From NCBI GenBank assembly GCA_003952965.2, contig CM025850.1, positions 26,045,797-26,109,796 of the forward strand: 64,000 nt of DNA. Reading direction: 5' to 3'. The notes beneath the pieces are model-generated. The model searched no databases and was not told the DNA's origin. It saw only the letters and a list, made by a program, of their open reading frames with translations. Origin of the DNA: Morella rubra (taxonomy: Eukaryota; Streptophyta; Magnoliopsida; Fagales; Myricaceae). The position numbers were made by a program, and so were the translations under genes. Below, in pieces: positions 11,041 through 23,282 of the stretch. Position 1 is the stretch's first letter. Every line of letters begins with the position of its first letter.

Positions 11041-12210
11041 TCCTGTACCGACGAAGAACTCGACTTCTACCTGAATGAAGTCAAGAAGAGTGATGTAAGT
11101 AGGATCTCTCCTCTAACGTTCGCTTAGTTCCTTATTCTCACCGACTCGATCCTTGTGTTAGGGCTTTGATATTCCTTTCACTTGTTTCCTCGGCGATTTT
11201 AATATGATCACACCGCAAGACCTAAGCGAAGAGAATGCTTACAAGCGCTTCGAAGGCAGGGCGCGGCTTGCAATCCAGGAGTACAACCATCGGTTCGAGG
11301 TTGGTTTTTTGCAAATAAGTCTCTAAGAATTTGTTACAAATACAAAGAACGGAAAATTAACCACGCGTGAGAGGGAGGGAGAGAGAGATAGGGAAGGATG
11401 AGACTACTGAGGGTTTCCGGTGGCGCGTGATTGAGTGTCCCTGAAGCCCCTGTCCAGATCAGGTGACCTACTTTTGGGGATGGCTTTGGCTTTTCCTCAG
11501 CAGATCTCGGATTGTTTAAAGATCTTTAAGCTGGAAGGGGAACATGAATGTAATCACTAATAAATTTGCACTAATTGCTTTTGAATTCACGAAATAAATA
11601 CAAGCTGTGTTATGAAAGTAAAGAGAAAATGGCGGAGGCGAGGTCTACCCTAGTCCCTAAAGTTCGCATAATGTTTCTCTTCAATACAAATTTACTGGAA
11701 CAATGACGTATTTTGACAGTTACCTTCTTGTTTAGGAGTTGAATGCGGATATGGAGTTGGTGAAGGTTTTGAAAGGAATGTGTAAGCTTCAGGATATTGG
11801 TTAGGTATTTTATAACCTTTGAGGCCAGGATCTTACTACTGGAGGCAATACTAAGATCTATCAAGCTGTGTTGCGTTCTGATCAGTATGATGGGATGAAG
11901 GTGTTGTCTTTTAGGCTAAAACCTCCTGAGAATGAGCAGGGTAAGGAATTATTTTACACAAGATTTCATTCTACTAGGATTCCCAACTTTCTGACATTAT
12001 TTTGAGAAATTACTACTCTTATGGTTATTCGTTTGGACATTGAAAAGGTAGTAATTCAAGTGAAACTTTGACAGTTTTATTTTATAATAAAATTTATTTT
12101 TAGCTTTCATTCCTGTTATTTGTTTTCACGTTTCTTTTTCTTTGGATCACCTAGGTCTATGCATTGAGAAGGAATGGCTTTGGGAAGGTCAATCTCTCTC
12201 TTCTAAGTAG
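11040..12210 (+). pseudogene. Cystatin-like (UPF0725-like) gene, block A copy, broken
   Basis: It parallels the open copy at 41,729-42,958: exon 1 remnant about 11,040-11,094, exon 2 11,162-11,299, exon 3 11,736-11,940, exon 4 12,155-12,210. Relative to that copy, the start of exon 1 (ATG and acidic region) is lost through a ~90-bp deletion, so the first ATG reads out of frame. Exon 3 has an inserted base near 11,803 that creates a TAG and a later one-base loss (GCCAGGATC) that restores phase. Exon 2 is intact (GFDIPFTCFLGDFNMITPQ ... EYNHRFE), and introns are almost identical to block B. Fold assignment rests on the EYN ... YFITFEARD ... IYQAV order typical of cystatin-like plant proteins. 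Likely a recent pseudogene. Confidence 0.75.
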
Positions 12211-12640
12211 GAATGGATTAGGGTCTGCCATCTGGGAGGTTTATGATGGAAGCAAATACTTGAAGCCTTGAGAATATGGCTGATCTTTTAATGTGGTTCG
12301 CGAAACCTTTCATTGCTCTTCACTGCATTTTTTCTAACTGTTCTGAAACTTTAAGAAAATAAAAAAGTTCTGTTTTCATCTAATAAGTTGCACACCTGAT
12401 AGCTTTATCATTTGAGATAGAATGAGTCACTTTAGTTGGTTGATTGGATAGAAAAATTGATATGATTTGCAAACTTACTGGTGGAAACACAAATGAGAAG
12501 TTGATTTCTACCTTTTACAGTTTACTGAAAGAGTCAATTTTAGTCTCTTCAGTTTAGTGGCCAACTGGAACACGGGGGAACCAGCCTTCTCTTCCCTCCA
12601 CACCTCTTCCACCACTTCCAAGAACTTCAGAAGTGCTGGA
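12211..12640. other. 3' flank of the cystatin-like relic, no gene
   Basis: Nearly identical to 42,959-43,390 in block B. It holds the 'cttgaagccttgagaatatgg' phrase shared by all cystatin-like copies, then AT-rich sequence running into the LINE-derived hairpin. Confidence 0.55.
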
Positions 12641-13340
12641 GGTGAGGATGATTGGGTGTAATGACCAAGCTATTCATTGTATGGTGGAGGACTTGGATTG
12701 GAAATGGACTTGTCTTATTTCTGTGGTGTATGGGGAGAACAAGTATGAACATAGACGTAGACTATGGAGGATTTATTGGGTGTCGGTAAGCCTTTTTAAC
12801 TCTCTGAAGTAATTTGACAGTGATGGCCGCATGATCACATTGATCAGAGACACCTGCCGCATGAAAGATTGCACTTGATAAATCAAAAACATCATCCCAC
12901 TTCTCATTAATCAATGCCCGATGCAGCTTTTGCATGATTGGAGCATCAACCCTCCTATTTGATCATTGTCTGACCACTGTACTTTAGATCCAACAATTCA
13001 GCTTGTTCCATGAACACACGCAAGTCATTCTTCCATGCTGGCCATTGCGAGGAGCCTCATCTCTAGAGCGTACATGGTATTCATATCTCCCAGGACCACC
13101 CACGAGATGTTAATGCCATTACCGACACCCAATAAATCCCTCCATAGTTTACGTCAATTGTTCATACTTGTTCTCCTCCATACACCACCAGATAAGACAA
13201 GTCCATTTTCGAATCCAAGTCCTCCACCATACAATGAATAACTTGGTCATTACACCTAATCATCCTCACGGCCAGCGCTTCCTTATTCCTTCCCACTCAT
13301 ATTCGTCCACGAGAGTAGTGGCTAAATTATCCAAAAAGCA
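12641..13340. mobile_element. LINE endonuclease relic folded as an inverted repeat
   Basis: Arms 12,645-12,790 (+) and 13,121-13,270 (-) are inverted copies about 145 bp long, separated by ~330 bp. The plus arm reads VRMIGCNDQAIHC and VVYGENKYEHRRRLW, typical of the apurinic endonuclease domain of plant L1-type LINEs. The minus strand continues through GDMNTMYALEM-like and HRALINEKWDDVFDL-like stretches to an SDQCDHAAITVK motif, again LINE endonuclease. Stops and frame shifts are frequent. A similar plus arm is at 43,395-43,550, where most of the minus arm has been replaced. Family assignment rests on these motifs. Confidence 0.7.
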
Positions 13341-13591
13341 CTAATGGCTATCATTTTCTGAACTAGAATACTTAGCTGAGCAAATATGATGACCTACACT
13401 TCACATCTGATACGTACATAAAAGATTGGTACAAAATAAAAGTTTGACATTGTAATAGTTAGAACAGATTTATAATTTTAGCTTAAAATATTGGGGTGTT
13501 CTAAACAAATGAAGCACCGAATTAATAAGAAAAAATATCTAAAAAAAGTAAGTACCAAAAAAGACAGTAATAAAAAGAAAGTAACATAATC
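13341..13591. other. AT-rich spacer, no gene
   Basis: Sequence between the LINE relic and the 3' end of the protease relic, with A-rich runs only. Confidence 0.4.
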
Positions 13592-14777
13592 TTACATGAC
13601 TGGATAAGCAGTTGATCTAACTATATTTTGGTGTACTCCTTGGCAGACTAGATTTTCTTGCAATTTTTACATATCCGCTAATTCCCCAACTGTCTCCCCA
13701 AGAATTCTTGACCAACCAGTAGTTTTTCTCTTCTTCTTCATCTCAACCGAAACCTATTATCAAATTGCATGTTGCCTAGTGGTTGAGGTAGGGTCTTTAG
13801 GTCCTTCATATATATCCCTATCATCCACAACAAAATAATAATAATAAAATTAAGTAAGTATTCAAAAATTGATACTTGACATGACAAAAAAGAAGAAGAA
13901 GTAAGAAATCGACAAAAATGATATTGCTATTTCAATCATATTAAGTTGTATTTACCTTTTTGTAATCTTTGAATTCCTTTATACATAGTCAATGCAGCAG
14001 CTACAGGTTGTTTCATTACTGCCCTTAAGAAGCTCTACTTCATTGTCGCTATCTACCTTAATGATGTTGGTAATGCGTATCACATTTTGGAACTATAAGA
14101 AGATAAAAGTTGATTTAAATACATTTATATAAGAATAATGTTAAAGACATAAATTTTGTATTTCTTCATATTACCTCTTCTTCCGTCTTTGGTTTGCACA
14201 CATTTTTTGACCCTTGAAAAGGATATTCTTCTTTTCTTCTAATTCCATTTTTTTGTATCCATTTAAAAGCTTTTTTTATAAGTATAGGTGTATGGTTCAA
14301 ACTCTTCTTCTTTGCAACAATCTATAAGTTCTTGCAGTGAAATTTCTGATAGATCTTCTCTTGGATGTTGAGTCTATAGGCAGCAGTTAGAGCTTCAATA
14401 GTTACAATAGCCCAACAAAACTCTACAAAAGAAAAAAAAATTATATTATTTATATCTATAAAAAAAATTATATAGTTAAATTGTAAAATCTCATACTTAA
14501 ATAAATTTTAAACTCACAAGTTAAAAAAAAAAATCAATTAAAGCAATATTAAAATAGAAGTTTAGGATCACTTACTGAGAATCCTACAAGTTTGGACAGG
14601 AAGTAGCAAATTTTCTAGTTGAGTATTTCAATCCCAAAAGTCAGGTATATTTGAGCTATGTGAACCCTCCTAAAATATTAATTATATTTCAAAACATGTT
14701 CTATAATATAGAAGTAAGCCTGATAAATAAAAAACTAACTAATGGAAGAAAAAAAAAAAGAAGAAACTTCATACCAT
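13592..14777 (-). pseudogene. Papain-like (C1A) cysteine protease, block A copy, multiply broken
   Basis: Exons in reading order: ATG exon ending 14,775; 14,669-14,576; 14,422-14,175; about 14,096-13,960; about 13,805-13,592. They mirror the copy at 44,984-46,134. The active-site Cys region (FCWAIVTIEALTAAYRL) and the Asn region (NYWLVKNSWGDSWGISGY) are still readable. Lesions differ from block B: a TGA replaces a Trp codon after FWD in the second exon; a one-base loss after AAYRL is offset later by a gain; exon 3 has an extra base after ELLK; and several single-base losses surround the catalytic His (GKHAV in block B). It cannot make a protease. It is convergent with the cystatin-like relic to its left. 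Confidence 0.82.
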
Positions 14778-14859
14778 CTTAAAGTGAATGGAAGTGAAGT
14801 GAATAGAAGTGAACATTTTCTTTCTTTCTGGGCAAAGTACTTGAAACAAAACTAAACTG

Positions 14860-14872
14860 TGTATATAATGCA
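14860..14872 (-). promoter_or_regulatory. Candidate TATA box of the protease relic
   Basis: Minus-strand ATTATATACACAG lies about 90 bp upstream of the relic's ATG exon and is conserved at 46,207-46,219 in block B. Confidence 0.4.
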
Positions 14873-15412
14873 TAAAGAAGAACTTTTTAAATGATTAAGT
14901 AGGTTAACAAGGCATGTCTTATTTGTGTGAGTTGAGTATTGTGTATTATTTTCATCTGTTATTTTAATTTGAACGAGGGAGCGATAGAGAGAGAAAGAGG
15001 ACTTTTGTTAAAGTGATTGTCACATTGTAAGGCTGCTTCCAAGAAAAAAGAGTTGAATAAACATTCTTTTTTTAATTAAAAGACCACGTAACCTCCAGAG
15101 TTCATTAAATTGAATAAACAGACGTAGTAACTGTAAATATAAATACGACCGGATTGACATTCTGGAGATATTCTTTGGTTTGTATTTTAAGATATACATA
15201 AATTTTAAAATTTACAAACTGAATATATTTAAATATCAATACAAGTCAACAATTTCTCATACTAATAAACTTTAACATCACCTAAAAATTCTCAAAACAC
15301 TTCAAATTTTAAAATCTCACTAAAACAACCATCCCTAGAGTCTTACATTGATGATTGATTCTATGCAAATTATGTCAACTAAGCTTAGAACAGTTTTATA
15401 ATTAGCTTAAAA
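14873..15412. other. Intergenic, AT-rich, no gene
   Basis: The first ~300 bp follow block B (46,220-46,530) at moderate identity, including the repeated 'gttgaataaaca' phrase. The remainder is AT-rich and unmatched. Confidence 0.4.
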
Positions 15413-16240
15413 TAAAGGTAATTAAGACACTAAAAAATTTCTTTATAAGATTAATGTTTCTATATAAGTTTTTTTTTTTTGGTCTAAACTGAGACCTAGC
15501 ACATAAATTAAGGGGTATTCTACCACAACAATTGTTCGGTTTATAGAAATCATTTCTGGTGCTAAAAACATATACATTTCGCCTATAAAATTCTTTAGCA
15601 ATGAAATACCAATTTTGTAACCAAAAAAATATTTGTAGCGACAAAACCTTTAGTCACCAAATACTTAGCTGCGGAATTAGTGCGGGAAAAGGCAAGAATT
15701 TTTATTCGAACATTATCACGTGGATTCAATTGGAATTCAGTTAAGGGTGGACAAAACTTCCGGGTCTTCAAGAAAATTCCTTGTCCGTTCCAGTACCGGC
15801 ATATTCTGATATCGAAATCCAATATCAATTTTCAGGTTTTTCAGAACTGGAATTGGAAATACTGGAATTTCCAGTTTCGGACTTTTAAAAAAACAAACAT
15901 TTCAGGACTCAAAACGTTGTCATTAAGAGCCCCCCTTTTTTTTTTTAAAAAAATGGTAAGTAACCTGGGTTAAAAGGAAGGAGTCCTTCATTTATTCAAT
16001 TCGAGAAGATAGCCCCATCCTCCCTGTCACTCTCTTCTCTCCTAAAACCTCTCTCTTGCCAGAATTTTTGAATTCCAATTTTTTAAAATTCCGGTTCCAT
16101 TCTAGAATGAAACTGGAATGAAAATAAGGGTTTCATGGGTACTTCAGTGAGGAAACATTCTATTTGATTGCATCGAATGTTGTTCGCTGTAAGTTCTCAA
16201 AGTATTCAGTGTTGACAGATTTTTGTCAGCCTCTATACAT
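15413..16240. repeat. Dispersed repeat R1, copy 1
   Basis: About 830 bp recurring in the same orientation at 19,806-20,635. Shared landmarks in order: a poly-T after 'atgtttctatataag', 'gaccta gcacataaatta' wording, 'ttctggtgctaaaaacata', 'ggaattagtgcgggaaaagg', a ggttccagtaccgg-like section and 'ctcaaagt.ttcagtgtt'. No protein-like ORF and no clear terminal structure, so I leave it unclassified. The two copies flank the FIP37 fragment. Confidence 0.75.
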
Positions 16241-16625
16241 CTGATCTAATTATGTTTGTTGTTCACAGGATCCAGATCCCCTCAAATTCCTGGGGTAATG
16301 CAGGGGATTCAATTCTTAAAAATTTGGACTGTCCATATGAAATAAAGGATAGAGATGTTGCCAACTCATCAGTGTAGCGAAAAAGATTTAAATTTTAAAA
16401 CACACTCACGTCGCTTATCATCCTCTTCTTCTTGCCCAACTCGTCAGTGTATTGAGGGGCTCCTCGTGAGATTTTTTCATTGAGTCATCAAGGCCTCGTA
16501 CTCTTCGTCTTTTCTAACAAACAACATTATGCTCATTGTACTCATACTCTTCGTATTTTTATACTCATACTCTAGAGGTGAAGGAAGGGAGATCACGGGA
16601 TGGGGAGGGAGAACTACTGAAAGCA
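16241..16625. other. Unassigned sequence between R1 and the FIP37 fragment
   Basis: No gene. Bases 16,500-16,560 (actcttcgtcttttctaacaa ... gctcattgta) resemble 34,385-34,442. Bases 16,570-16,626 resemble the purine-rich 3' flank of the G-patch gene. It looks like a patchwork of local pieces at a rearrangement edge. Confidence 0.45.
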
Positions 16626-19600
16626 TGATACCCAGCGGTCTGAAACCCAGCCAAACATATCACAATACACACAATTCACATGTTGCTAACCTTCAAATTG
16701 ACTTCTCAGTTCTGCATTCTGTGATTTCTGCAAAGCAAGTTGCGTTGCTAATTCATGCATCTGCAGACAAGACAATATTGAGGAAAATCAAAACAGAGTT
16801 GCATTAAATTTGTCACCTAAGTGTGTGCATGTCATCTTGTTTAATATATGTTAGAACAATCCTCGTTGACGGTGTAAACTCAACGACAGAATTTTTTTAT
16901 ACTGTAATGAACATCTATCCCCCTAACTCCCATTTACTACAAGGAAATGCAGTTGCAGCACCTTTCCTTCAGAAGCCAGATTTCCGATCTCCTTGTTCTC
17001 CTCTTGCAAGGTCCTACATTTAGCCATCAGCATCTTACCCATTTTGCTTTGTGGAGTAAAACTGAGTGCAGAAATAGTATCCTGTTTCTCCTTCAATTCT
17101 TTCTCCTTCTCCTCAACCAAATTCTAGCATTATGGCATCACAAAGATACATGAAATGAGTCCTGATAGTTCAATTACTAGTACTACAAATCAGTAATCTT
17201 AAAACCTGTCAACTGCAATCAGCATCATGCCGCAGAGAATGGCAGAGGATATTAAAATGTTTTGATATTAGAAATTCGAGGATATATATATATTATGTAC
17301 AAAACGAGTATGCAAAGAAAATACTACAATTTTATTTCTAGAATGCTAAGACTTTTGCATTGGGTTATGGCCTCCAAATTGCGGTTTAAGCATTAAGAAT
17401 TTCAACAATATGATGTAGAACCCTTAAAAGTTTGTGTTAGCAGCAACAACTTTGTGATAAACCCATAAAGAAATTGAACTAGGAGAGTGAGAGTCTAGCT
17501 AATACTGCAAGTGCTTCGACAATCTGACTACCTTTTAAGCATAAGAATCTGTAAAGACAAACCTGAGAGAAAAAGGCAGCACAGCAGTTTGTAAACACAA
17601 AGCAAAATCTTGGTTTAAAGATGATTTTGCTCTATAAAAGTGAAGTCTAACTTATTAATAACCAGAAGTCAACAGATAGAAAAACATAAGAGATATTCAA
17701 GGATTATATAATTTGCTTGAAATTATTTATAAAATATTCAAATTATTTATAATTCGTAGTAATGACTTCCTTTCCGTCTCATAGGTAAGCAAGTGAATGC
17801 GATTTATGCCGAAGGTAATATCTAGGATTATCTTCTCCCATAGAGTACTTTTCTTTCTCAATTTCACCTTTCATTCTCCTTTTCAAAAACCCTTCTTGTA
17901 GAAGAGATTTCCAGCCTTCTTGTGTATTCTGCCTTTCTACAATGAAGTCTTTGCTGCTTAGAACCGGACAAAAAAAAGTGGGAAGAAGGAGCATATACAC
18001 ACCCACGGGTCAAACCCCACCATCTAACGGGAGAGCACCAAATGGCTCGTAGGAAATGAACTACTAGTCTCAAGGAGATATAAGTGCAAGAAGCTACATG
18101 TAATAAGTATATATCACTCCACAATTGTAACAAGTTGAAATCAGATTTTCAGGCACAAACCTTTAAACGTGTAAACTGTTCATGAATAGCTGGATCTAGT
18201 AGTAATCTCCTAGCCTGTTAATTAATCACCATAGATTTAGTGAGTCAATAAAAACAATTATAAGAAAAAGAGCAAGCTCCTGATTCCAAAGAAACCAAAT
18301 AATGAAAAATGTATCATGTTCGACCTTCGTAAATACATACAGGATAGATATCCCAGAATATAGAAATCACAAAAGATTTGGGCAAAGGGAAACTTGGAAC
18401 AATATGCAATTGTTTCGAACACGACTTCGGATCTTGGAAATAACTGGGGAAAAACTAGGAAAAGGCTTAGAAGTCACCGAGGACAATTCACAAAACCATC
18501 CATGAAAATATGGTTCCCAAATTAAGTAAATGTATCATGTCTCATATATTGCTTTTTAAGGTAGACAGCTTTTGGATTCTTGGCGACAATCCAAAGCTTT
18601 ATTTGGACAAAACATTTATTGGCCCCCATCCAAACCTGTTTTAAGACCAAAAAAGTTTTCAATCTGGGTATCTGCACCAACAAATCACAAAAATAAAACT
18701 ACCTACTCATCTCACAAAACATTTCTTCTCGAGTTTCAACAGACATCACTTTTTTTGGGGGGTAAATACAGACACCAAAAACGCGCATCTGAAAACACAA
18801 AAAATGCACATCTGAAAAATACCCAAAATAACACCTCTACACTTTTTTGGGCCCTAACACTTTCGTAAACACCCAAAATAACACCCCTAAAAAATATTCT
18901 CCATAATTGCATAACACAAGAAAATTCTTCCCATCCAACCAAGGTCTAGGCTTTTGGTGAGCGAGTATTTTGCACTAATAGAAGAATAAAATTACAAGTG
19001 TAACAAATCAAGAAAATATATGGTTCACAAAAGACGATAAGATTTGATTTCTTTCGTATACAAATTAAAGACTGAAGTCTCAGAGACACCATAACTGGAG
19101 ATGAAAACAAAACAAAAAAAGATACAGAATCCTTCAATTCAAGAATATAGCATATCCCAGTCAAACATTTAAAACAACAACAACAATAATAATAATAATA
19201 ATAATCATCATCATCATCAAACAACATACATATCTTACCTGCATTGATGGTGGCTTCAGTTGCACTTTTAGTTCCCTGACAGCAGACTGGGGATTTATGA
19301 ACATAACTGGTCTTAGATACACATTAAATCAGCAAAAGAACATGCAGGTAATCCACATACTAAGAGTTAAGAAAAAAATAACAAAAAATCAACATACTGA
19401 AAGACCAAGCTATTCAAAATCTCACAGAATAATATGATTCAGGAAAATAGTATGCCAAAGGAAATTAGGGAAGAAGGTGGAGTTGCAAAATTCTCTTTGG
19501 GCATCAGTTGGAGAAAAATGTGAATTCTAAGTCTTTAACACAAGCTGCAGTGTCAACATTAAATGCTCGGCAACCCTTGTAAATGCACTAGGCTTGAGCA

Positions 19601-19805
19601 TGAGGGAATCCTCCTTGGGAATCTGGGTAACTTCAGAGCTAAGAAACCAAGGAGACTTCCTGTTGAATAACTACAAGGTTTTTTACAGGGTAATATCATA
19701 ATATCAGATCTTTAGGTCTATTACAAGCCCTGAACTCTGTTAAATGAGGTTGAAACCAGTAGTTTATCTCTCGTTCAGATCAAAAGAAGCTAGCAGGAAA
19801 ATCCA
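16626..19805 (-). pseudogene. FIP37: FIP37 (WTAP homologue) fragment: exons 9-12 only
   Basis: It matches 47,386-50,450 of the intact gene in block B with few differences. Exons 19,286-19,239 (SAVRELKVQLKPPSMQ), 18,214-18,161 (ARRLLLDPAIHEQFTRLK), 17,123-16,962 (holding SFTPQSKMGKMLMAKCRTLQ) and 16,760-16,691 (MHELATQLALQKSQNAELR) are all open, in phase and keep their splice sites. Only a few residues differ, for example E-to-Q in HEQF and E-to-K in EENKEIG. Exons 1-8 and 13-14 are missing. Homology stops abruptly in intron 8 at ~19,805 and in intron 12 at ~16,626. Without promoter, start or terminal exons it should not make FIP37, although it could add exons to a read-through transcript. Confidence 0.9.
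19175..19218. repeat. (AAT)n / (ATC)n microsatellite
   Basis: Compound trinucleotide tract (aac, aat, atc runs) in intron 9 of the FIP37 fragment. The counterpart at about 49,870-49,902 has a different unit number. Confidence 0.85.
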
Positions 19806-20635
19806 TAAAGGCAATTAACGCACTAAAAAATTCCTTTATAAGATTAATGTTTCTATATAAGTTTTTTTTTTTTTGTCTAAACTGAGACCTAGCACATAAA
19901 TTAAGGGGTATTCTACCACAACAATTTTCGGTTTTTAGAAATCATTTCTGGTGCTAAAAACATATCCATTTCGCGTCTAAAATGTTGAACATAAAATTCT
20001 TTAGCAATGAAATACCAATTTTGTGACCAAAAAATATTTTTAGTGAGAAAAACTTTAGTCACCAAATACTTCGCTGCGGAATTAGTGCGGGAAAAGGCAA
20101 GAATTTCTATTCAAACATAATCACGTGGATCCAAACGGATTTCAGTTAAGGGTGGGCAAAATTTCTAGGCCTTCACGAAAGTTCTGTGTCCGGTTCCAGT
20201 ACTGGCATATTCTGGTATCGGAATCGGATACCATTTTTCAGGTTTTTTGAAATCGGAACCAAAAATACCAGAATTTCCAGTTCCGAACTTTGAAAAAATA
20301 AAAATAAATTTAAGGGCACAAGACATCGCCATTTTGAGCACCTTTTTTTTTGTGACCTGGGTCAAAACAACCTAGGTCATTTAAACAAGGAGTCCTTCCT
20401 TAGTTTATTCAATTCGAGAAGACAGCCCCCCATCCTCCTTGCTCCCCTCCTTCCTGAAACCTCTCTCTCCTCGAAATTTTTGGATTCCATTTCTAAAAAT
20501 TCCATAGAACCGAAATGAAAATAAAGATTCATGGGTACTTTAGAGTAAACATTCTATTTGATTGCAATGAATCTTTTTAGCTGTCAATTCTCAAAGTTTT
20601 TAGTGTTCAAATATTTTCGTCGGCTGCTATACTTT
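19806..20635. repeat. Dispersed repeat R1, copy 2
   Basis: Direct copy of 15,413-16,240. It begins exactly where homology to FIP37 intron 8 stops, so it sits at the right breakpoint of the truncated FIP37 fragment. Confidence 0.75.
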
Positions 20636-20639
20636 TGTC

Positions 20640-21825
20640 TTGTACCCCACCTAACCTGTCCCTACTTACCATTCCCAAATCGTACAGTCTTTTATAGAAA
20701 CCCCGACCTTTCCCTCTCATTTGGGGTTGCATAATAATTCCCAATGATTAAACCCTTACTTCTGTTTTTGTAGAGAACGATAGTTCCCATATGAGATTTT
20801 CACTTTAATGCATTTCACTTTTCCTCCTCAATTTTTTGTGTTTTTTTTTTATTTATCCTCCTCAAATTTTGTTTGGTTGTGATTTTCATTATATTTTTCT
20901 TGATTTTTTTTATTTATCAAAACAGTTATTTCATTAATAATCGAGGAGGTTCAAAGACCTCAAAAACACGCTCTAAGGGGCTAGTCAGAACCTCGAAAGA
21001 GGGGATGAACCAATGAGTAAGGGGGCCGAAAGGCCATATATAGACCCACAAGGGGCAGAGAATCCATAAAGGGCAATAAGCTGAAATGACCAACGGAAAA
21101 CAAGGAAAGCCGATGGCGAAGGGAAGAGGCAGAACCAATTGTAGGAGGAGAGGAACGGGCCAGGAGAGGAAAATGCCAAGTAGGTGAGTTGCTCGCGCGT
21201 GGGCCCCCACGCGCCGGCCGGTGCTGGGCAGTCACAAATAGAACCACCAGGAGTGCGTGAGATCCACATGCGCACATGGGGGCATGTGGGATCTCACGTG
21301 CCGTCGTATCGACTACTGGCTAGGATAGATGAAAGCACCTGATGATGTTGAAGCTGTTCATACCGGTCGTGACTGCCAGAGGTCTCCAAAAGAGACGAGA
21401 TCTAAGCTTGAACTTTGCTGAAAAAAAAAACTCCAAAAAGGAGTCGAGAGAATAGATTTTATTGGGAGGCTCGACCACTTGAAAGCAGATCGGAAAGGAA
21501 GAGGGACGCGGAAGGGGCCGGAGCTCCTCCCGCCGCAAGAAATGAGGAGGATTCTAGAGAGAAGGGAGAGCTTCTCTCTCTAGAAAGAGGGTTGCAATTT
21601 TTGCATTCATTATACTTTTCTTGATTGATTTGTCACGAATTTGCTCAGACTAAGATGTCAAACTCTGAACAGTTAATCAGACTATATAGTCTGAGTATCT
21701 ATTAGTTAAAAACTTGCTCATAAAAAAACATAAGATTCATATTTACGCCAAATCGATAATTAGTTACAGTTAGTTCAAAAATTGAAATCCATCCTTTCAT
21801 CTATTAATTATCCCTTTGATGGGTT
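20640..21825. other. Block C: third partial copy of the intergenic block segment
   Basis: It matches 38,410-39,790 in block B through 'cttttgtcttgtaccccacc', the non-LTR insertion and 'aaacttgctcata', and more weakly 5850-6960 in block A. Homology ends at 21,825, just before the inverted-repeat arm. No gene. Confidence 0.7.
20906..21605 (-). mobile_element. Truncated non-LTR retrotransposon tail (block C copy)
   Basis: Flanked by a near-perfect 21-bp target duplication (ttcattatatttttcttgatt at 20,885-20,905 and 21,606-21,626). The minus strand ends in a poly(A) tract, seen as T-rich on the plus strand at 20,904-20,912, after 'gaaataactgttttgat'. These are features of a 5'-truncated LINE. 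The same insertion, same site and same duplication occur in block B (38,688-39,533). Minus-strand ORFs (20,926-21,277) are open by chance and carry no domain I recognise. Confidence 0.75.
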
Positions 21826-22030
21826 CGGTTAATATGCTAAGGCTTATTGTACTGAGAGATGTTGATCGACGGTGGGGATCTAAAGTTGGAGATCCGGCGG
21901 CCCACATACGAACACGTCAATTAAAATGTTGAAACCCGTTTTGAGGTTCTCCCTACCCGTTTGATGCTGACCCGCAATTGAAAGACCCACTGCACTTTGA
22001 ATCTTTTCATCCCCTTCATCGCGATTTGAA
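21826..22030. repeat. Left arm of a long-range inverted repeat
   Basis: Starts gggttcggttaatatgctaa and runs through 'cgaacacgtcaattaaaatg' and 'acccgttttgaggttctccc'. Its inverted counterpart is 34,140-34,325. The arms enclose the CBP60 relic and the LTR/Mutator nest, about 12 kb apart. No matching target duplication is seen outside the arms. Confidence 0.7.
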
Positions 22031-23282
22031 TGTTCAGACCCACTGCGCTTCAATGTCACCCAGCTCGCCCTTGAATCTTCCCCTGTAAGTCTCCGATTCA
22101 AACCATGGTTTGAATCCTTATTTTGTACAACCCAACAAATTCGTTCAATTTGCACAACCCAGCAAACTCGTTCATACATATATGTCCACTACGGGAGAAA
22201 GTAGTTGTGTGATTGCTTGTTAAAACCATCAAGATTTTCATGATAGTTTAAAGGAATTTCTTTTTCAATTTTTTGGCATGAAGATTAAGTGGGGCCCAGT
22301 TGATGAACAGTCGCAGCACTGTGCAAGGAGAAAATTAGCTTATTGGCACTTCAACTGAATTCCCAAAGTTGTTCCTACATCAGAGTACATAAGAGGCCGG
22401 TGAACGAAGTTTTACTTTTAGGTCTGAAATAAGTTTTTAAGATTTTCCACAATATATAAGATGCTCAGCAAAATAGAGTGTTGGTTCGATAATAGATGTT
22501 TTTTAAGTGCATTGATATATTGTAGAGCTAAAGAAAAATGATGTTAATTATCTCTTGAACAGCCTAAATATATTCTGTATAGAAGATGAGGACTGCATAA
22601 CTCTTTTGAGTAAGAACTACTTTGCCCAAAGCAGTTACTGGGAGTATGAGACATCATTTTGGGATTCTAATAAGACATAATTTTGGGTTGCCATTTTTGG
22701 AATTTGCTGGTTAGGGTTATTTTGATGCCAATGCATGTAGACATATGGCCACTTCGTTCATAACATTAGGACAGCTACTAATAACATAGCACATAGTAAA
22801 TTTGTGAAACATGGTTCCATTGTTATTTTACCAAGTCCTTGTCTACTGGTCATAAAAGTGATGCGCTTCCATTTAGCAACATAGTGAACCTAAACATGAA
22901 TGCACATCTGTAAATTGACAACAAAATTTTGCTAGCCATCACTGTAAGAGATCAAGGTTCAGGGGTGAAGTATGTAAGAACAGAGGAGCTGAGAAATTCT
23001 GTATATTTATGTTTGAATGAATTTTGTCCTGTACAATGAGCTTAATACAAAAACGAAGGAATCTAACAAAACTTATCCATCCCTATACTGCCCTCTAACC
23101 TTTTATGGATACAAAGTCAAATATATCTTTTACATGTCACCAGTACACTAAGCTATACAAATCAGCTAAATACAATACACATCAGCATCATCTTTGTGTG
23201 TCTTCGTCTCTGTCATTCTTGCGTGTAGTAGACTCAGCAGAATTCATATTCTATAACAATCACCATAACTATTACACCCTCA
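22031..23282. other. No gene recognised
   Basis: AT-rich sequence lacking protein-like ORFs. Because it lies downstream of the minus-strand CBP60 fragment, some may be old CBP60 intron, but no further exon could be recognised. Confidence 0.35.

Noticed and set aside
20926-21277. Minus-strand ORFs rich in Phe, Leu and Ser
   Set aside because: Same insertion as 38,765-39,134. The frames do not agree between the two copies, so they are not conserved coding sequence.
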